The notes beneath the pieces were generated by a model. The model saw nothing but the letters and a program-made list of their open reading frames with translations. It was not told the DNA's origin and did no database searches. Shown here piece by piece: positions 35,558 to 45,461 of a stretch of 64,000 bases of DNA. Source of the stretch: Nocardioides sp. zg-DK7169 (GTDB taxonomy: Bacteria; Actinomycetota; Actinomycetes; Propionibacteriales; Nocardioidaceae). A program made the position numbers and the translations under genes. Within the stretch, counting starts at the first letter, position 1. Each line of letters starts with the position of its first letter. The stretch lies in contig NZ_JABJRA010000013.1 in NCBI RefSeq assembly GCF_013155365.1, forward strand, positions 62,001 to 126,000, in the 5' to 3' direction.

Positions 35558-36451
35558 GTGGACCCCAGACCGCGCGACAAGCAGATGAGCATCGACGAGG
35601 TCGTCGCCGAGCTCCGCGACGGGATGACGATCGGCATCGGCGGGTGGGGCCCGCGGCGCAAGCCCATGGCGCTGGTGCGCGCGATCCTGCGCTCGGACCT
35701 GCGCGACCTGACGGTGGTGAGCTGGGGCGGCGCCGACGTCGGCCTGCTCGCGCGCGCCGGCAAGATGCGCCGCGCCGTCTACGCGTTCGTGTCCCTGGAC
35801 TCCGTGCCCCTCGAGCCGAGCTTCCAGCGGGCCCGCCAGAGCGGCGCGATCCCCGAGGTCATGGAGCTCGACGAGCAGATGTTCCTCACCGGCCTGCGCG
35901 CGGCGGCCCAGCGGGTGCCGTTCCTGCCGACCCGCGCCGGGCTCGGCTCCGACGTGCTGGTCCACAACCCCGAGATCCGCACCATCCGCAGCCCCTACCC
36001 CGGCCCCGACGGCGCCCACGACGACCTGGTCGCCATGCCCGCGCTGCGCCTGGACGCCGCGCTGGTCCACCTCAACCGCGCCGACGCGCACGGCAACGCG
36101 ACGTACCTGGGGCCCGACCCGTACTTCGACGACCTGTTCTGCCTGGCCGCCGAGCGCTCCTACCTCTCGGTGGAGCGGGTGGTCCCGACCGCGGAGCTGA
36201 GCGACGGCGTGCCGGTGCAGCGGATGCTGCTGAACCGGCTGATGGTGAGCGGGGTCGTGGAGACCCCGAACGGCGCGCACTTCACCGCCTGCACCCCCGA
36301 CTACGCCCGCGACGAGGTCTTCCAGCAGCTCTACGCCCGCGCGGCGCGGGGCAGCGAGGAGGAGTGGGAGGCGTTCCGCTCGCGGTTCCTCGACGGCGAC
36401 GAGGCCGCCTACCAGCACGCCGTACGGACTTGGACGGAGGAGCAGCGATGA
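35558..36451 (+). CDS. ipdA: Ring C/D opening CoA-transferase-fold subunit IpdA
   Basis: 297 residues from a GTG at 35558, chosen because it aligns with the start of known IpdA; an ATG at 35585 is the next option and the frame from 35516 crosses the palindrome. Blocks such as MTIGIGGWGPRRKPMALVRA, GPDPYFDDLFCLAAERSYLS and GAHFTACTPDYARDE are IpdA signatures. IpdAB is a class I CoA-transferase-fold enzyme that hydrolytically opens the last ring of COCHEA-CoA. The ipdB start overlaps its stop by 4 nt. Confidence 0.92.
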   Translation: MDPRPRDKQMSIDEVVAELRDGMTIGIGGWGPRRKPMALVRAILRSDLRDLTVVSWGGADVGLLARAGKMRRAVYAFVSLDSVPLEPSFQRARQSGAIPEVMELDEQMFLTGLRAAAQRVPFLPTRAGLGSDVLVHNPEIRTIRSPYPGPDGAHDDLVAMPALRLDAALVHLNRADAHGNATYLGPDPYFDDLFCLAAERSYLSVERVVPTAELSDGVPVQRMLLNRLMVSGVVETPNGAHFTACTPDYARDEVFQQLYARAARGSEEEWEAFRSRFLDGDEAAYQHAVRTWTEEQR

Positions 36452-37221
36452 GCGCGAGCGCGCAGGGCCCGGCGACGCGCGCGGAGGTGTGCGCGGCCGC
36501 GGTCGCCGACGCCTTCGCCGAGGACGGCGAGACGCTGGCCAGCCCGATCGGGCTGATCCCGATGCTGGGCGCCCGGCTGGCGCGCCGCACCGTCAACCCC
36601 GACCTGGTGCTGAGCGACGGCGTGTCGCTGTTCATGGCCGACGACCCGCCGCTGGGCTCGACCGGGCAGGAGGTGGAGGGCTGGTTCCCGCACCCCCGGG
36701 TCTTCGACATGCTCACCTTCGGCAAGCGCCACGTGATGATGGGCGCCCCGCAGCTGGACCGCCACGGCAACCAGAACCTCTCCGCGATCGGCGACTTCGA
36801 TCGGCCCGACCGCCAGCTCCTCGGCACCCGCGCGGCGCCGGCGAACACCGTCAACCACCGCACGTCGTACTGGATCCCGCGGCACTCGCCGCGGGCGCTG
36901 GTCGAGCGCGTCGACGTCGTGTGCGGCGTCGGGGCCGCGGCGGCACGGGCGGCCGGCAGCGGGGCGACCCGCTTCCACGACCTGCACCGCGTCGTCACCG
37001 ACCTCGCGGTCCTCGACTTCACCGGCCCCGACGGCACCCTGCGCGTGCGCAGCGTGCACCCCGGGGTGGGGGCCGACGAGCTGCGCGCCGCCACCGGCTT
37101 CGCCCTCGACCTGCCCGACCCGCTCCCCCGCACCCGCCTGCCCAGCTCGGAGGAGCTGCGCCTGATCCGCGAGGTGCTCGACCCGCGTGGGTTGCGCGAG
37201 CGGGAGGTGCCGGCGCGCTAG
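36448..37221 (+). CDS. ipdB: Ring C/D opening CoA-transferase-fold subunit IpdB
   Basis: 257 residues, ATG overlapping the ipdA stop. Features: EVEGWFPHPRVFDMLTFGKR, VMMGAPQLDRHGNQNLSAIG and VVTDLAVLDFTGPDG, as in IpdB. It forms the heterotetramer with IpdA that opens the cyclohexenone CoA intermediate of ring C/D degradation. The transcript ends at a long perfect hairpin (37236-37297). Other ring C/D genes usually nearby (ipdC, fadE30, echA20) are not in this window. Confidence 0.92.
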   Translation: MSASAQGPATRAEVCAAAVADAFAEDGETLASPIGLIPMLGARLARRTVNPDLVLSDGVSLFMADDPPLGSTGQEVEGWFPHPRVFDMLTFGKRHVMMGAPQLDRHGNQNLSAIGDFDRPDRQLLGTRAAPANTVNHRTSYWIPRHSPRALVERVDVVCGVGAAAARAAGSGATRFHDLHRVVTDLAVLDFTGPDGTLRVRSVHPGVGADELRAATGFALDLPDPLPRTRLPSSEELRLIREVLDPRGLREREVPAR

Positions 37222-37235
37222 CCCGGCCGGGGACG

Positions 37236-37297
37236 GATAGTCCGCCACACAGGTGTCGGGAATCGGGCCCGGACCGACACCTGTGTGGCGGACTATC
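37236..37297. terminator. 24-bp perfect inverted repeat between convergent ipdB and SDR genes
   Basis: Arms 37236-37259 and 37274-37297 are exact reverse complements (starting GATAGTCCGCCACACAGG) with a 14-nt loop. Long enough for a bidirectional terminator, though it lacks a T tract and looks like a dispersed intergenic palindrome. Confidence 0.75.
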
Positions 37298-37333
37298 GCT
37301 CGCCCCGCACGATCTCGGCCGGTCCCGGGGTGA

Positions 37334-38104
37334 TCAGCGCCCGAAGACCGTGCCGCCGTTGAGGTGGATCACCTGGCCGTTGGTGTAGCCGCCGGGCTCG
37401 GAGGCTAGCCACAGCACCGCGGCACCGGCGTCGGCGCCGGTCCCGAGCCGTCGTACCGGCACGGAGTCGATCATCCGGCGCACCCGCGGCTCGTCGGCGC
37501 GCCCGAGGCCCTCCATCAGGCCGAGGGCGAGGGAGTTGGCGGTGACGCCGTGCGGGCCGTACTCCACGGCGAGGTGGCGCATCAGCCCCTCGCCGCCCGC
37601 CTTGGCCGCGCCGTACGCCGCGACGCCGATCGGCAGGCCCTGGGCGGAGGCGCCGGAGGAGATCTGCACCAGGCGCCCCCAGCCCTGCTCGACCTGGTGC
37701 GGGAGCACCTGCTGGACCAGCAGCATCAGCGCCGCGAGGTTGAGGTCGAGCTGGGCGCGCCAGTCCGCGACCGGCATGTCGGCGAACCGGCTCGGCCGCC
37801 CGCCGCCGTCGAGGACACCGGCGTTGTGCACCAGCACGTCCACCCCTCCGGCCTGCTCGCGCAGCCGGGCGAGGGCGTCGGCGACCGACTGCTCGTCGGT
37901 GACGTCGAAGGCGAGCGGGAGCGCGGTCCCGTCCCGCGCGGTCGCCTCGGCGGCGACGGCGGCCGCGCGCTCGGCGTACAGGTCGTTGACCGCGACCCGG
38001 GCACCGGCGTCGGCGAGGGCCAGGGCGATCCCCCGGCCGACACCGCGGCCCGCGCCGGTGACCAGTGCGGTGCGCCCGCTCAGGGGCAGCTGCTCGGAGT
38101 CCAC
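37334..38104 (-). CDS. Short-chain dehydrogenase/reductase next to ipdAB
   Basis: 256 residues. TGAGRGVGRGIALAL cofactor motif, VHNAGV structural motif, ISSGAS and YGAAK catalytic residues, and GGYTNGQVIHLNGG at the C-terminus. Convergent with ipdB. In other actinobacteria the SDR IpdF lies near ipdAB and acts on a hydroxylated HIP-CoA; this gene could be its counterpart, but SDRs are too numerous for a name by eye. A partial TCCCGATCAG motif lies 43 nt upstream. Confidence 0.85.
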   Translation of the reverse strand: MDSEQLPLSGRTALVTGAGRGVGRGIALALADAGARVAVNDLYAERAAAVAAEATARDGTALPLAFDVTDEQSVADALARLREQAGGVDVLVHNAGVLDGGGRPSRFADMPVADWRAQLDLNLAALMLLVQQVLPHQVEQGWGRLVQISSGASAQGLPIGVAAYGAAKAGGEGLMRHLAVEYGPHGVTANSLALGLMEGLGRADEPRVRRMIDSVPVRRLGTGADAGAAVLWLASEPGGYTNGQVIHLNGGTVFGR

Positions 38105-38172
38105 GGGGCGATGCTCGCGGCCCGCGGCCTCCGGCGCCAGGGGACGTCCCGATCAGGCCCCGGTCGGGCCGG

Positions 38173-38661
38173 TCAGGGCTGCTTGCTGGCCGCGACCGCG
38201 AGCCGGTCGACGAAGTCGTTCATCCGGTCCCCCGAGTGGCCCTTGACCCACCGGAAGGCGACGTCGCCGCGCGCCTCGACCGCGTCGACCAGCGGCTCCC
38301 ACAGGTCGCGGTTGGCGACCGGCTTGCGGGCGGTGTTCACCCAGCCGCGGGTGCGCCAGCCGCGCCACCAGCCGTCGCGGAAGCAGTTCACGACGTACGT
38401 CGAGTCGCTGACGACCAGCAGCGGGCCGTCCAGGGAGCGCACCGCCTCGAGGGCCGCGCGGATCTCCATGCGCTGGTTGGTCGAGGGCGCCTCGCGACCC
38501 GAGGCCCACACGGCCTTGTCGACCGCCCAGGCCCAGCCGCCGGGGCCGGGGTTGCCGGCGCAGGCGCCGTCGGTGAAGACCTCGCGCGCGCCAAGAGGCA
38601 CGGGCATGGCGGGCGGAGTGGGGCGGCGGGTCCGGGGAGGCACGACCGGCAACCTTGGCAC
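38173..38661 (-). CDS. rnhA: Ribonuclease HI
   Basis: 162 residues from the GTG at 38661; an internal ATG at codon 19 (38607) would give a more typical length. The four catalytic acids are visible: Asp in FTDGACAGNPGPGGW, Glu in QRMEIRAALEAV, Asp in VVSDSTYVVNC and Asp in GHSGDRMND; TNQRME and KGHSG are classic RNase HI blocks. It degrades the RNA strand of RNA-DNA hybrids. General cellular function, unrelated to the steroid genes. Confidence 0.92.
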   Translation of the reverse strand: MPRLPVVPPRTRRPTPPAMPVPLGAREVFTDGACAGNPGPGGWAWAVDKAVWASGREAPSTNQRMEIRAALEAVRSLDGPLLVVSDSTYVVNCFRDGWWRGWRTRGWVNTARKPVANRDLWEPLVDAVEARGDVAFRWVKGHSGDRMNDFVDRLAVAASKQP

Positions 38662-38688
38662 AGCCGCCGGGGCGGGCCCACCCCGGGA

Positions 38689-39189
38689 TCACTCGTCCAG
38701 GTCGACGGTCTCGTTGGTGCCCGGGAACTTCTCGGGGTCCCCGCTGACCACGGCCCGCGCGGCCCCGACGAGGCGCTTGACCCGCGAGGCCGGGCTGTCC
38801 CAGTACTCCGCGCTGTGCGCCTGCACCCGCAGCAGCACCAGGCCGGGGGTCGCCGGGCCGTCGGGGAACCAGACCTTCAGCGGCGCCGACCAGAGCTCCG
38901 CCATGCGGTCCCGGTCGCGCACCACCTCGGCGGTGCCGGCGATCGAGGTCCAGGCGGTGTTGCGGTGGTCGGCGAAGGAGACGCCCACGTCCGGGCGGGC
39001 GCGCACCTGGGCGACCGCGGAGGAATCCTCGTGGGTGAAGAACCACAGGTCGCCGTCGAACTCGGCCTCCTGCAGCGCCATCGGCCGGCTGACCAGGCGA
39101 CCGTCGTCGGTCTGAGTGGTGAGCATGCACAGGTGCGCGGCACTCACCAGGTCGGCGACGCGCTGGGCGGGGTCGGGGCTGTCGGTCAT
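38689..39189 (-). CDS. Pyridoxamine-phosphate-oxidase-fold protein (general stress protein 26 type)
   Basis: 166 residues from the ATG at 39189. Split-barrel flavin fold: LCMLTTQTDDGRLVSRPMAL, GDLWFFTHEDSS, VGVSFADHRNTAWTSIAGTA, and AELWSAPLKVWFPDGP, the pattern of the GSP26/Rv2074-like small flavoproteins. It may bind FMN, FAD or F420. It sits between rnhA and a divergent TetR gene; no specific reaction can be assigned. Confidence 0.88.
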   Translation of the reverse strand: MTDSPDPAQRVADLVSAAHLCMLTTQTDDGRLVSRPMALQEAEFDGDLWFFTHEDSSAVAQVRARPDVGVSFADHRNTAWTSIAGTAEVVRDRDRMAELWSAPLKVWFPDGPATPGLVLLRVQAHSAEYWDSPASRVKRLVGAARAVVSGDPEKFPGTNETVDLDE

Positions 39190-39231
39190 GGCGGCCCGGT
39201 ACCCGCCTGGGCGCTGTGGGATCCTGCCGCC

Positions 39232-39837
39232 ATGACCCGGCCCCGCCGCGGGCGACCCGGCCACGACCAGGCCGTGGTCCTGCAGACCGCGATCGAGCTG
39301 TTCAACCGCCACGGCTACGAGGGCACCAGCATGGGCGACCTCGCCGCCGCGCTCGGCGTCACCAAGGCGGCCATCTACCACCACGTGCCGAGCAAGGAGC
39401 ACCTGCTCGCCCAGGCCCTCGACGAGGCGCTCGACGAGCTCGACGCCCTCGTCACCGAGGCCGCCGGCGCCCCGGGCACGGCGTACGAGCGCCTGCGCGG
39501 GGTGGTCCGCGGCGCGGTGGACGTGCTGGTCGCGCACCAGCCGGCGGTCACGCTCCTGCTGCGCGTGCGCGGCAACAGCCCGGTCGAGCTCGACGCGCTG
39601 CGCCGGCGCCGCGAGGTCGACGCCCGGCTCGCGGACCTGGTGCGCGCCGCCGCGGCCGAGGGCTCCGTGCGCGACGACCTCGACCCCGAGCTGGTCAGCC
39701 GGCTGGTCTTCGGCACCGTGAACTCCCTCGTCGAGTGGCACCGTCCCGGCGGGGAGCTCACCCCGGACGCGCTGGCCGACGCCGTCACCGCAGTGGTGTT
39801 CGACGGGCTGGAGGCGCGCAGCGACCGCGAGCCGTGA
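39232..39837 (+). CDS. TetR-family regulator (PaaR candidate)
   Basis: 201 residues from the ATG at 39232. N-terminal helix-turn-helix YEGTSMGDLAAALGVTKAAIYHHV and the K-E-H-L-L helix are typical TetR; the C-terminal half contains TAYERLRGVVRGAVDVLVAHQPAVTLLLRVRG. This C-terminal style is seen in TetR proteins controlling phenylacetate genes in actinobacteria. A PaaR-like operator precedes paaA (45462-45483), 5.6 kb away, and no closer TetR exists in the window. Assignment as PaaR is therefore inference. Confidence 0.85.
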   Translation: MTRPRRGRPGHDQAVVLQTAIELFNRHGYEGTSMGDLAAALGVTKAAIYHHVPSKEHLLAQALDEALDELDALVTEAAGAPGTAYERLRGVVRGAVDVLVAHQPAVTLLLRVRGNSPVELDALRRRREVDARLADLVRAAAAEGSVRDDLDPELVSRLVFGTVNSLVEWHRPGGELTPDALADAVTAVVFDGLEARSDREP

Positions 39838-39853
39838 CGCGGGGCGGCGCCGC

Positions 39854-40822
<969 letters not shown>

Positions 40823-40842
40823 GGAGCGAGGCTAGTCCGCGC

Positions 40843-41712
40843 TCAGCGCAGGGTGTGGACCATCTCGCCGATCCCCTCGACCCAGGTCCGCAGCGTCTCC
40901 CCGGAGCGCAGGAAGCGCTGCGGCTCGCGGCCGACGCCGACGCCGTCGGGCGTGCCGGTGAAGACGACGTCGCCGGGCAGCAGGGTGATCACCTCGGAGA
41001 GCGCGGCGATCGCGCGCGGGACCGAGAACAACAGCAGGCCGGTGCGCCCGTCCTGGACCACCTCCCCGTCGATGGCGCAGCCGAGCGCGAGGTCGTCGGG
41101 GTCGGCGAGCTCGTCGGGGGTGACCAGCCAGGGCCCCATCGGGCTGAAGCCGGGGTGGGACTTGGCCAGGCCGAACTGCGGGGCCGGCCCGGCGAACTGG
41201 CGGGTGCGCTCGGAGAGGTCCTGGCCCACGCAGAGCCCGGCGACGTGGTCCCAGGCCTGCGCGGGGGTGACCCGGCGGGCGGTGCGCCCGATCACGGCGA
41301 CCACCTCCACCTCCCAGTCGGTGGTGCCGCCCTCGGGCAGGTCGACGATGCCGCGCGGGCCGGTGATGCTGCTGGCGAACTTGGGGAACACCGGCGGCAG
41401 CTCGGTGGGCGCCTCGAAGCCGGTCTCGCGAGCGTGCTCGGCGTAGTTGAACCCGAGCGCCAGGGCCTGCGGCGGACGCGGCGAGGGTGCGCCGAGCCGC
41501 TCGGGGTCGATGTCGAGGTCGGCGACCAGCCCGTCGGCCGCGGCGGCGTACCACGCGCGCAGGGCGTCCCAGCGCTCGTAGACGGTGGCCGGGTCCGGTC
41601 CGAGGGCGCCGTCGGAGGCGGCGTGCAGGTCGACGCCGCGGGCCCCGGTCCCGTCCGGGGCCCCGGGCTCGAGCACCAGGACCGCGCGTCCCTCCAGGTT
41701 GGCCAGGCGCAT
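40843..41712 (-). CDS. Fumarylacetoacetate hydrolase family protein
   Basis: 289 residues. FAH catalytic-domain blocks: ALGFNYAEHARETG, PPVFPKFASSITGP, metal-binding Glu residues in DWEVEVVAVIG, Asp in GQDLSERTRQ, and LLPGDVVFTGTPDGVGVGR at the C-terminus. Members hydrolyse or decarboxylate 2-keto acids from aromatic ring cleavage. It lies 103 nt downstream of paaE in the same direction, so it may follow aromatic acid degradation, though a steroid ring A role is possible. Confidence 0.9.
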   Translation of the reverse strand: MRLANLEGRAVLVLEPGAPDGTGARGVDLHAASDGALGPDPATVYERWDALRAWYAAAADGLVADLDIDPERLGAPSPRPPQALALGFNYAEHARETGFEAPTELPPVFPKFASSITGPRGIVDLPEGGTTDWEVEVVAVIGRTARRVTPAQAWDHVAGLCVGQDLSERTRQFAGPAPQFGLAKSHPGFSPMGPWLVTPDELADPDDLALGCAIDGEVVQDGRTGLLLFSVPRAIAALSEVITLLPGDVVFTGTPDGVGVGREPQRFLRSGETLRTWVEGIGEMVHTLR

Positions 41713-41815
41713 GCGGGTCTCCTCGGGTGCTCGGGGGTGATCAGGTGCGGGTCGCCGGACGATATCGCCGCGGCGCGGCTGCGGGCACCCGCGTCGTCCC
41801 GCGGAGCCGAACGTC

Positions 41816-42877
41816 TCAGGCGTCGAAGTCGACGACGACCGTGGGCGAGACCGGCTCGGCCTGGCAGGTGAGCACGAAGCCGGCCGCGACCTCGTCGGGC
41901 TCCAGCGCGTGGTTGCGGCGCATCTCCACCTCCCCCTCGACCACCCGGGCGCGGCAGGTGCCGCAGACCCCGCCCCGGCAGGCGAAGGGGAGGTCGGCGC
42001 GGACCGGCTGGGCGGCGTCGAGCAGCGTGGCGTCGCGGGGCGCGGTCACCACGGTGCTGCGCCCGTCGAGGACCAGGCGCACCTCGCTGGTCGCGCCGCT
42101 CGGCGCGGCCGGCGCGCGCCGCGGCGGGGGCGGTACGTCGTCCTCGTCGACGTGGAACAGCTCGACGTGCACCCGCTCGGGTGGCACCCCGAGCCCGGCG
42201 AGCACCTCCCGGGCCCCGCTCACCATCGCGAACGGCCCGCACAGCCACACGTGGTCGACGCCGAGCACGTCGAGCGGGACCAGGTCGGTGAGCAGGCGCC
42301 GCAGCCGGTCGGGGTCGAGGCGGCCGGTGAGGATCTCGGCGTCGCGGGCCTCGCGGCTGAGCACGTGGACCAGCTGCACCCGGGGACCGTGGCGGTCCTT
42401 GAGGTCGGCCAGCTCGTCGACGAACATCACCGTGCCGCTGGTGCGGTTGCCGTAGAGCAGCGCCACCTCGGTGCCGGGCTGCTCGAGCACGGTCGCGGCG
42501 ATCGAGAGCACCGGTGTGATCCCGGACCCCGCGGCGATGCACAGGTGCCGCTCCCCCGGGCGCGGCTCGGCACGGAACCGCCCGCTCGGGGCGAGGACCT
42601 CGACCGGGGTGCCGGGCCGCACCTCGCGCACCAGCCAGCGCGAGAAGAGCCCGTCGGCGACCTCGCGGACCCCGATCCGCGGCGGCTGCCCGACCGGCGC
42701 GCAGAGCGAGTAGGAGCGGCGCTGCTCCACCCCGCCGACCTCGCGGCGCAGGGTGAGCGACTGCCCGGCGGCGAAGTCGAACTGGCGGCTCAGCGCGGGC
42801 GGCACCTCGAAGGTGATCGCCGCGGCGTCCTCGCACAGCGCCTCGACGGCCGCGACCCGCAGGGTGTGGAAGCCCAT
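41816..42877 (-). CDS. paaE: Phenylacetyl-CoA epoxidase reductase PaaE
   Basis: 353 residues from the ATG overlapping the paaD stop by one base. N-terminal ferredoxin-NADP reductase domain (RRSYSLCAPVG, IAAGSGITPVLSIA) and a C-terminal [2Fe-2S] domain with ligands in FACRGGVCGTCRARV and LTCQAE. It supplies electrons to the PaaAC di-iron oxygenase. Last gene of the paa operon. Resembles KshB (5592) but its operon position is decisive. Confidence 0.94.
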   Translation of the reverse strand: MGFHTLRVAAVEALCEDAAAITFEVPPALSRQFDFAAGQSLTLRREVGGVEQRRSYSLCAPVGQPPRIGVREVADGLFSRWLVREVRPGTPVEVLAPSGRFRAEPRPGERHLCIAAGSGITPVLSIAATVLEQPGTEVALLYGNRTSGTVMFVDELADLKDRHGPRVQLVHVLSREARDAEILTGRLDPDRLRRLLTDLVPLDVLGVDHVWLCGPFAMVSGAREVLAGLGVPPERVHVELFHVDEDDVPPPPRRAPAAPSGATSEVRLVLDGRSTVVTAPRDATLLDAAQPVRADLPFACRGGVCGTCRARVVEGEVEMRRNHALEPDEVAAGFVLTCQAEPVSPTVVVDFDA

Positions 42878-43383
42878 CAGACCTCCTTGACGTGCTCGAA
42901 GGGCTCCGCGCAGGCGCGGCAGCGGTGGATCGCGGTGCAGGCGGTCGGGCCGAACCGGGACAACAGCTCGACGCGGTCGGAGCCGCAGCGGGGGCAGCGC
43001 GCGGCGTACCGGGTGGGTGCGAGGCGCAGCGGCACCGCTGCGGGGCGTGCCGGGGCCGGGCCGGGAGGCGAGACGCCGGCCGCGGCGAGGGCCGCCCGGC
43101 CGGGCGGGGTGATGTCGTCGGTGCTCCACGGCGGCGAGAGCTCCAGGCACACCTGCACCCGCTCCCAGCCGGCGGCGCGCAGCGCGTGGTCGAGGTCGTC
43201 GCGCATGGTGGCGGTCGCCGGACAGCCGGAGTACGTCGGGGTGAGCGTCACCGTGACCCCGAGGCCGTCGTCGTCCTCGCCCACCGAGCGCAGCACCCCG
43301 AGGTCGGCCAGGGTGATCATCGGCAGCTCGGGGTCCACCACGCTCGCGGCGACGTCCCAGGCGCTCGGGTCCATCGTCCTCAC
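42877..43383 (-). CDS. paaD: Phenylacetyl-CoA epoxidase assembly protein PaaD
   Basis: 168 residues from a GTG at 43383 that overlaps the paaC stop (GTGA); an ATG three codons later is the alternative. N-terminal MIP18/DUF59 fold with VVDPELPMITLADLGVL and PTYSGCPAT (conserved Cys), and a C-terminal zinc-ribbon-like cysteine set in ARCPRCGSDRVE and HRCRACAEPFE. PaaD is required for maturation, probably iron-sulfur assembly on PaaE. Confidence 0.92.
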   Translation of the reverse strand: MRTMDPSAWDVAASVVDPELPMITLADLGVLRSVGEDDDGLGVTVTLTPTYSGCPATATMRDDLDHALRAAGWERVQVCLELSPPWSTDDITPPGRAALAAAGVSPPGPAPARPAAVPLRLAPTRYAARCPRCGSDRVELLSRFGPTACTAIHRCRACAEPFEHVKEV

Positions 43384-44252
43384 CAGCTCCCTCGCGGGTG
43401 CGCACGGGCCACCGACTGCATCTCGGCCAGCAGGTCGGGCAGCTCGTCGCGCGGCACGCCGTCCTGCGCCTGGGGCACCTCCAGGCCGGCCCGGTCGAAG
43501 AGCTCCCCCACCACCTCGGCCACCTCGGCGCGCACGTGCGGGTGCCGGCCCAGCAGCTCGGCGTACGCCGGGGCGAGGGCGTCGACGGCCGTGAGCGTGC
43601 GCCGCCGCGACTCCTCGGTGCCGCGGGCCAGGGTGAGCACCCAGGCGGCGGCCCAGTCGCGGTGGTAGGCGACCTCGGGGACCCCGGCCGCGGCGATCGC
43701 GGCCAGCACCGGGTCTGCGTGGGAGCGGGCGCGGGCGAGCACCGCGAGCCGCACGCTCGCCCACCAGAACAGCCGGACCACCGCGTGCGCGAAGTCGGCG
43801 TCGGTGAGCGCCGCGGTCCGCGAGCTGCGGAACCGCTCCGGGCCGCGGAAGAACGCCAGCGCGTCCTCGGGGGCCACGGGCGCCCCCACCGCCGCCCCCT
43901 CCGGCAGCACGGGCAGCACGCCGGGGTCCGCGGCCGCCGCCCGGGCGAGCAGGCGCCGGGCCTGGCCGAGCAGGTCGAGGGCGACGTTGGCCAGCGCGAT
44001 GTCCTCCTCCAGCTCCGGGGCCTTGCTGCACCACTCGGAGACCCGGTGGCCCAGGACCAGCGCGTCGTCGCCGAGCGCCAGGCACTCGCGGGCCAGCTCC
44101 GCGGCGTCGAGCCCGTCCGGCACGGAGGTGTCGAGCCCGGCGAGCGGGTCCTCCGCGCGGGAGCCGAAGGCCCAGTGCGCGGCGTCCGCGCCGGTGGCGT
44201 CGACCAGCCCGGCGTACACCGACTCCTCGCCGGGCTCAGATGTGCGGGACAT
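43380..44252 (-). CDS. paaC: Phenylacetyl-CoA epoxidase structural subunit PaaC
   Basis: 290 residues. Ferritin-like helical protein: LGDDALVLGHRVSEWCSKAPELEEDIALANVALDLLGQAR (core LEEDIALANVALDLLGQAR), DADFAHAVVRLFWWASVRL and YHRDWAAAWVLTLARGTEES. PaaC lacks full di-iron ligands and stabilises PaaA. The ATG overlaps paaB by 17 nt without a clear ribosome site, pointing to coupled translation. Confidence 0.93.
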   Translation of the reverse strand: MSRTSEPGEESVYAGLVDATGADAAHWAFGSRAEDPLAGLDTSVPDGLDAAELARECLALGDDALVLGHRVSEWCSKAPELEEDIALANVALDLLGQARRLLARAAAADPGVLPVLPEGAAVGAPVAPEDALAFFRGPERFRSSRTAALTDADFAHAVVRLFWWASVRLAVLARARSHADPVLAAIAAAGVPEVAYHRDWAAAWVLTLARGTEESRRRTLTAVDALAPAYAELLGRHPHVRAEVAEVVGELFDRAGLEVPQAQDGVPRDELPDLLAEMQSVARAHPRGSW

Positions 44253-44523
44253 CGTCGGGCAGCTCGTAGAAGGTGGGGTGGCGGTAGACCTTGTCGCCGC
44301 TGGGGGCGAAGAACGGGTCCTTCTCGTCGGGGCTGGAGGCGGTGACCGCGTCGGCGCGCACGACCCAGATGCTCACGCCCTCGCTGCGCCGGGTGTAGAC
44401 GTCGCGCGCGTGGCGCAGCGCCATCGCGTCGTCGGCGGCGTGCAGCGAGCCGACGTGGACGTGGTTGAGGCCGCGGCGGCCCCGGACGAAGACCTCGTAG
44501 AGCGGCCAGTCGCGCGTGCTCAT
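44236..44523 (-). CDS. paaB: Phenylacetyl-CoA epoxidase subunit PaaB
   Basis: 95 residues from the ATG overlapping the paaA stop (ATGA). Conserved stretches [41 protein letters not shown] and [10 protein letters not shown] identify PaaB. It bridges the PaaAC heterodimers in the epoxidase complex. Confidence 0.94.
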   Translation of the reverse strand: MSTRDWPLYEVFVRGRRGLNHVHVGSLHAADDAMALRHARDVYTRRSEGVSIWVVRADAVTASSPDEKDPFFAPSGDKVYRHPTFYELPDDVPHI

Positions 44524-45434
44524 CGCGCCTCCTCCCGGGCGGCGTACGCCGTCGCGGCCTCGCGCACCCAGGCCCCCTCCGCGTGGGCGCGGCGCCGGTG
44601 CGCGAGCCGCTCGGCGTTGCAGGGCCCGTCGCCGGACACGACCCGGCGCAGCTCCTCCCAGTCGGGGGTGCCGAAGTCGTGCGCACCGCGCTCGGGGTTC
44701 CAGCGCAGCTCGGGGTCGGGGATCGTGACACCCAGGACCCGCGCCTGCGGGACGGTCATGTCGACGAACTTCTGGCGCAGCTCGTCGTTGGTGTTGCGCT
44801 TGACGCCCCACGCCATCGACTGCGCAGTGTTCGGGGAGTCGGTGTCGGGCGGGCCGAACATCATCAGCGAGGGCCACCAGAACCGGTCGACGGAGTCCTG
44901 CACCATCGCGCGCTGCTCCTCGGTCCCGCGCGACATCGCCAGCAGCAGCTCGAAGCCCTGGCGCTGGTGGAAGGACTCCTCCTTGCAGATGCGCACCATC
45001 GCGCGGCCGTAGGGGCCGTAGGAGGTGCGGCACAGCGGCACCTGGTTGCAGATCGCCGCGCCGTCGACCAGCCAGCCGATGGTGCCGACGTCGGCGTACG
45101 ACGGGGTGGGGTAGTTGAAGATCGAGGAGTACTTCTGCGCCCCGCTCAGCAGCCGGTCCTCGAGCTCGGCGCGGCTGGTGCCGAGGGTCTCCGCGGCGGC
45201 GTAGAGGTAGAGCCCGTGGCCGGCCTCGTCCTGCACCTTCGCGAGCAGGATCGCCTTGCGGCGCAGCGTCGGGGCCCGGGTGATCCAGGCGCCCTCCGGC
45301 TGCATGCCGATCACCTCGGAGTGGGCGTGCTGGGCGATCTGGCGCACCAGGGTGGCCCGGTAGCCCTCCGGCATCTCGTCGCGCGGCTCGACCCGCTCGT
45401 GTCGCTGGAGCAGCTGCTCGAAGCTCGCGCCCAT
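44520..45434 (-). CDS. paaA: Phenylacetyl-CoA epoxidase catalytic subunit PaaA
   Basis: 304 residues. Di-iron ligands lie in the helices with [13 protein letters not shown] and [18 protein letters not shown] (two ExxH motifs); [20 protein letters not shown] is a PaaA signature. It epoxidises the ring of phenylacetyl-CoA to the 1,2-epoxide. First gene of paaABCDE; a PaaR-like operator lies 28-49 nt upstream. paaK, paaG, paaZ and paaJ are not in the window. Confidence 0.95.
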   Translation of the reverse strand: MGASFEQLLQRHERVEPRDEMPEGYRATLVRQIAQHAHSEVIGMQPEGAWITRAPTLRRKAILLAKVQDEAGHGLYLYAAAETLGTSRAELEDRLLSGAQKYSSIFNYPTPSYADVGTIGWLVDGAAICNQVPLCRTSYGPYGRAMVRICKEESFHQRQGFELLLAMSRGTEEQRAMVQDSVDRFWWPSLMMFGPPDTDSPNTAQSMAWGVKRNTNDELRQKFVDMTVPQARVLGVTIPDPELRWNPERGAHDFGTPDWEELRRVVSGDGPCNAERLAHRRRAHAEGAWVREAATAYAAREEAR

Positions 45435-45461
45435 CGCGTCTCCCGGGTCTCGGCGCCATTA

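Noticed and set aside
38147..38161. Copy of the 15-bp motif upstream of the SDR next to ipdAB
   Set aside because: Left half TCCCGATCAG matches but the right arm does not, so it is not listed as a feature.
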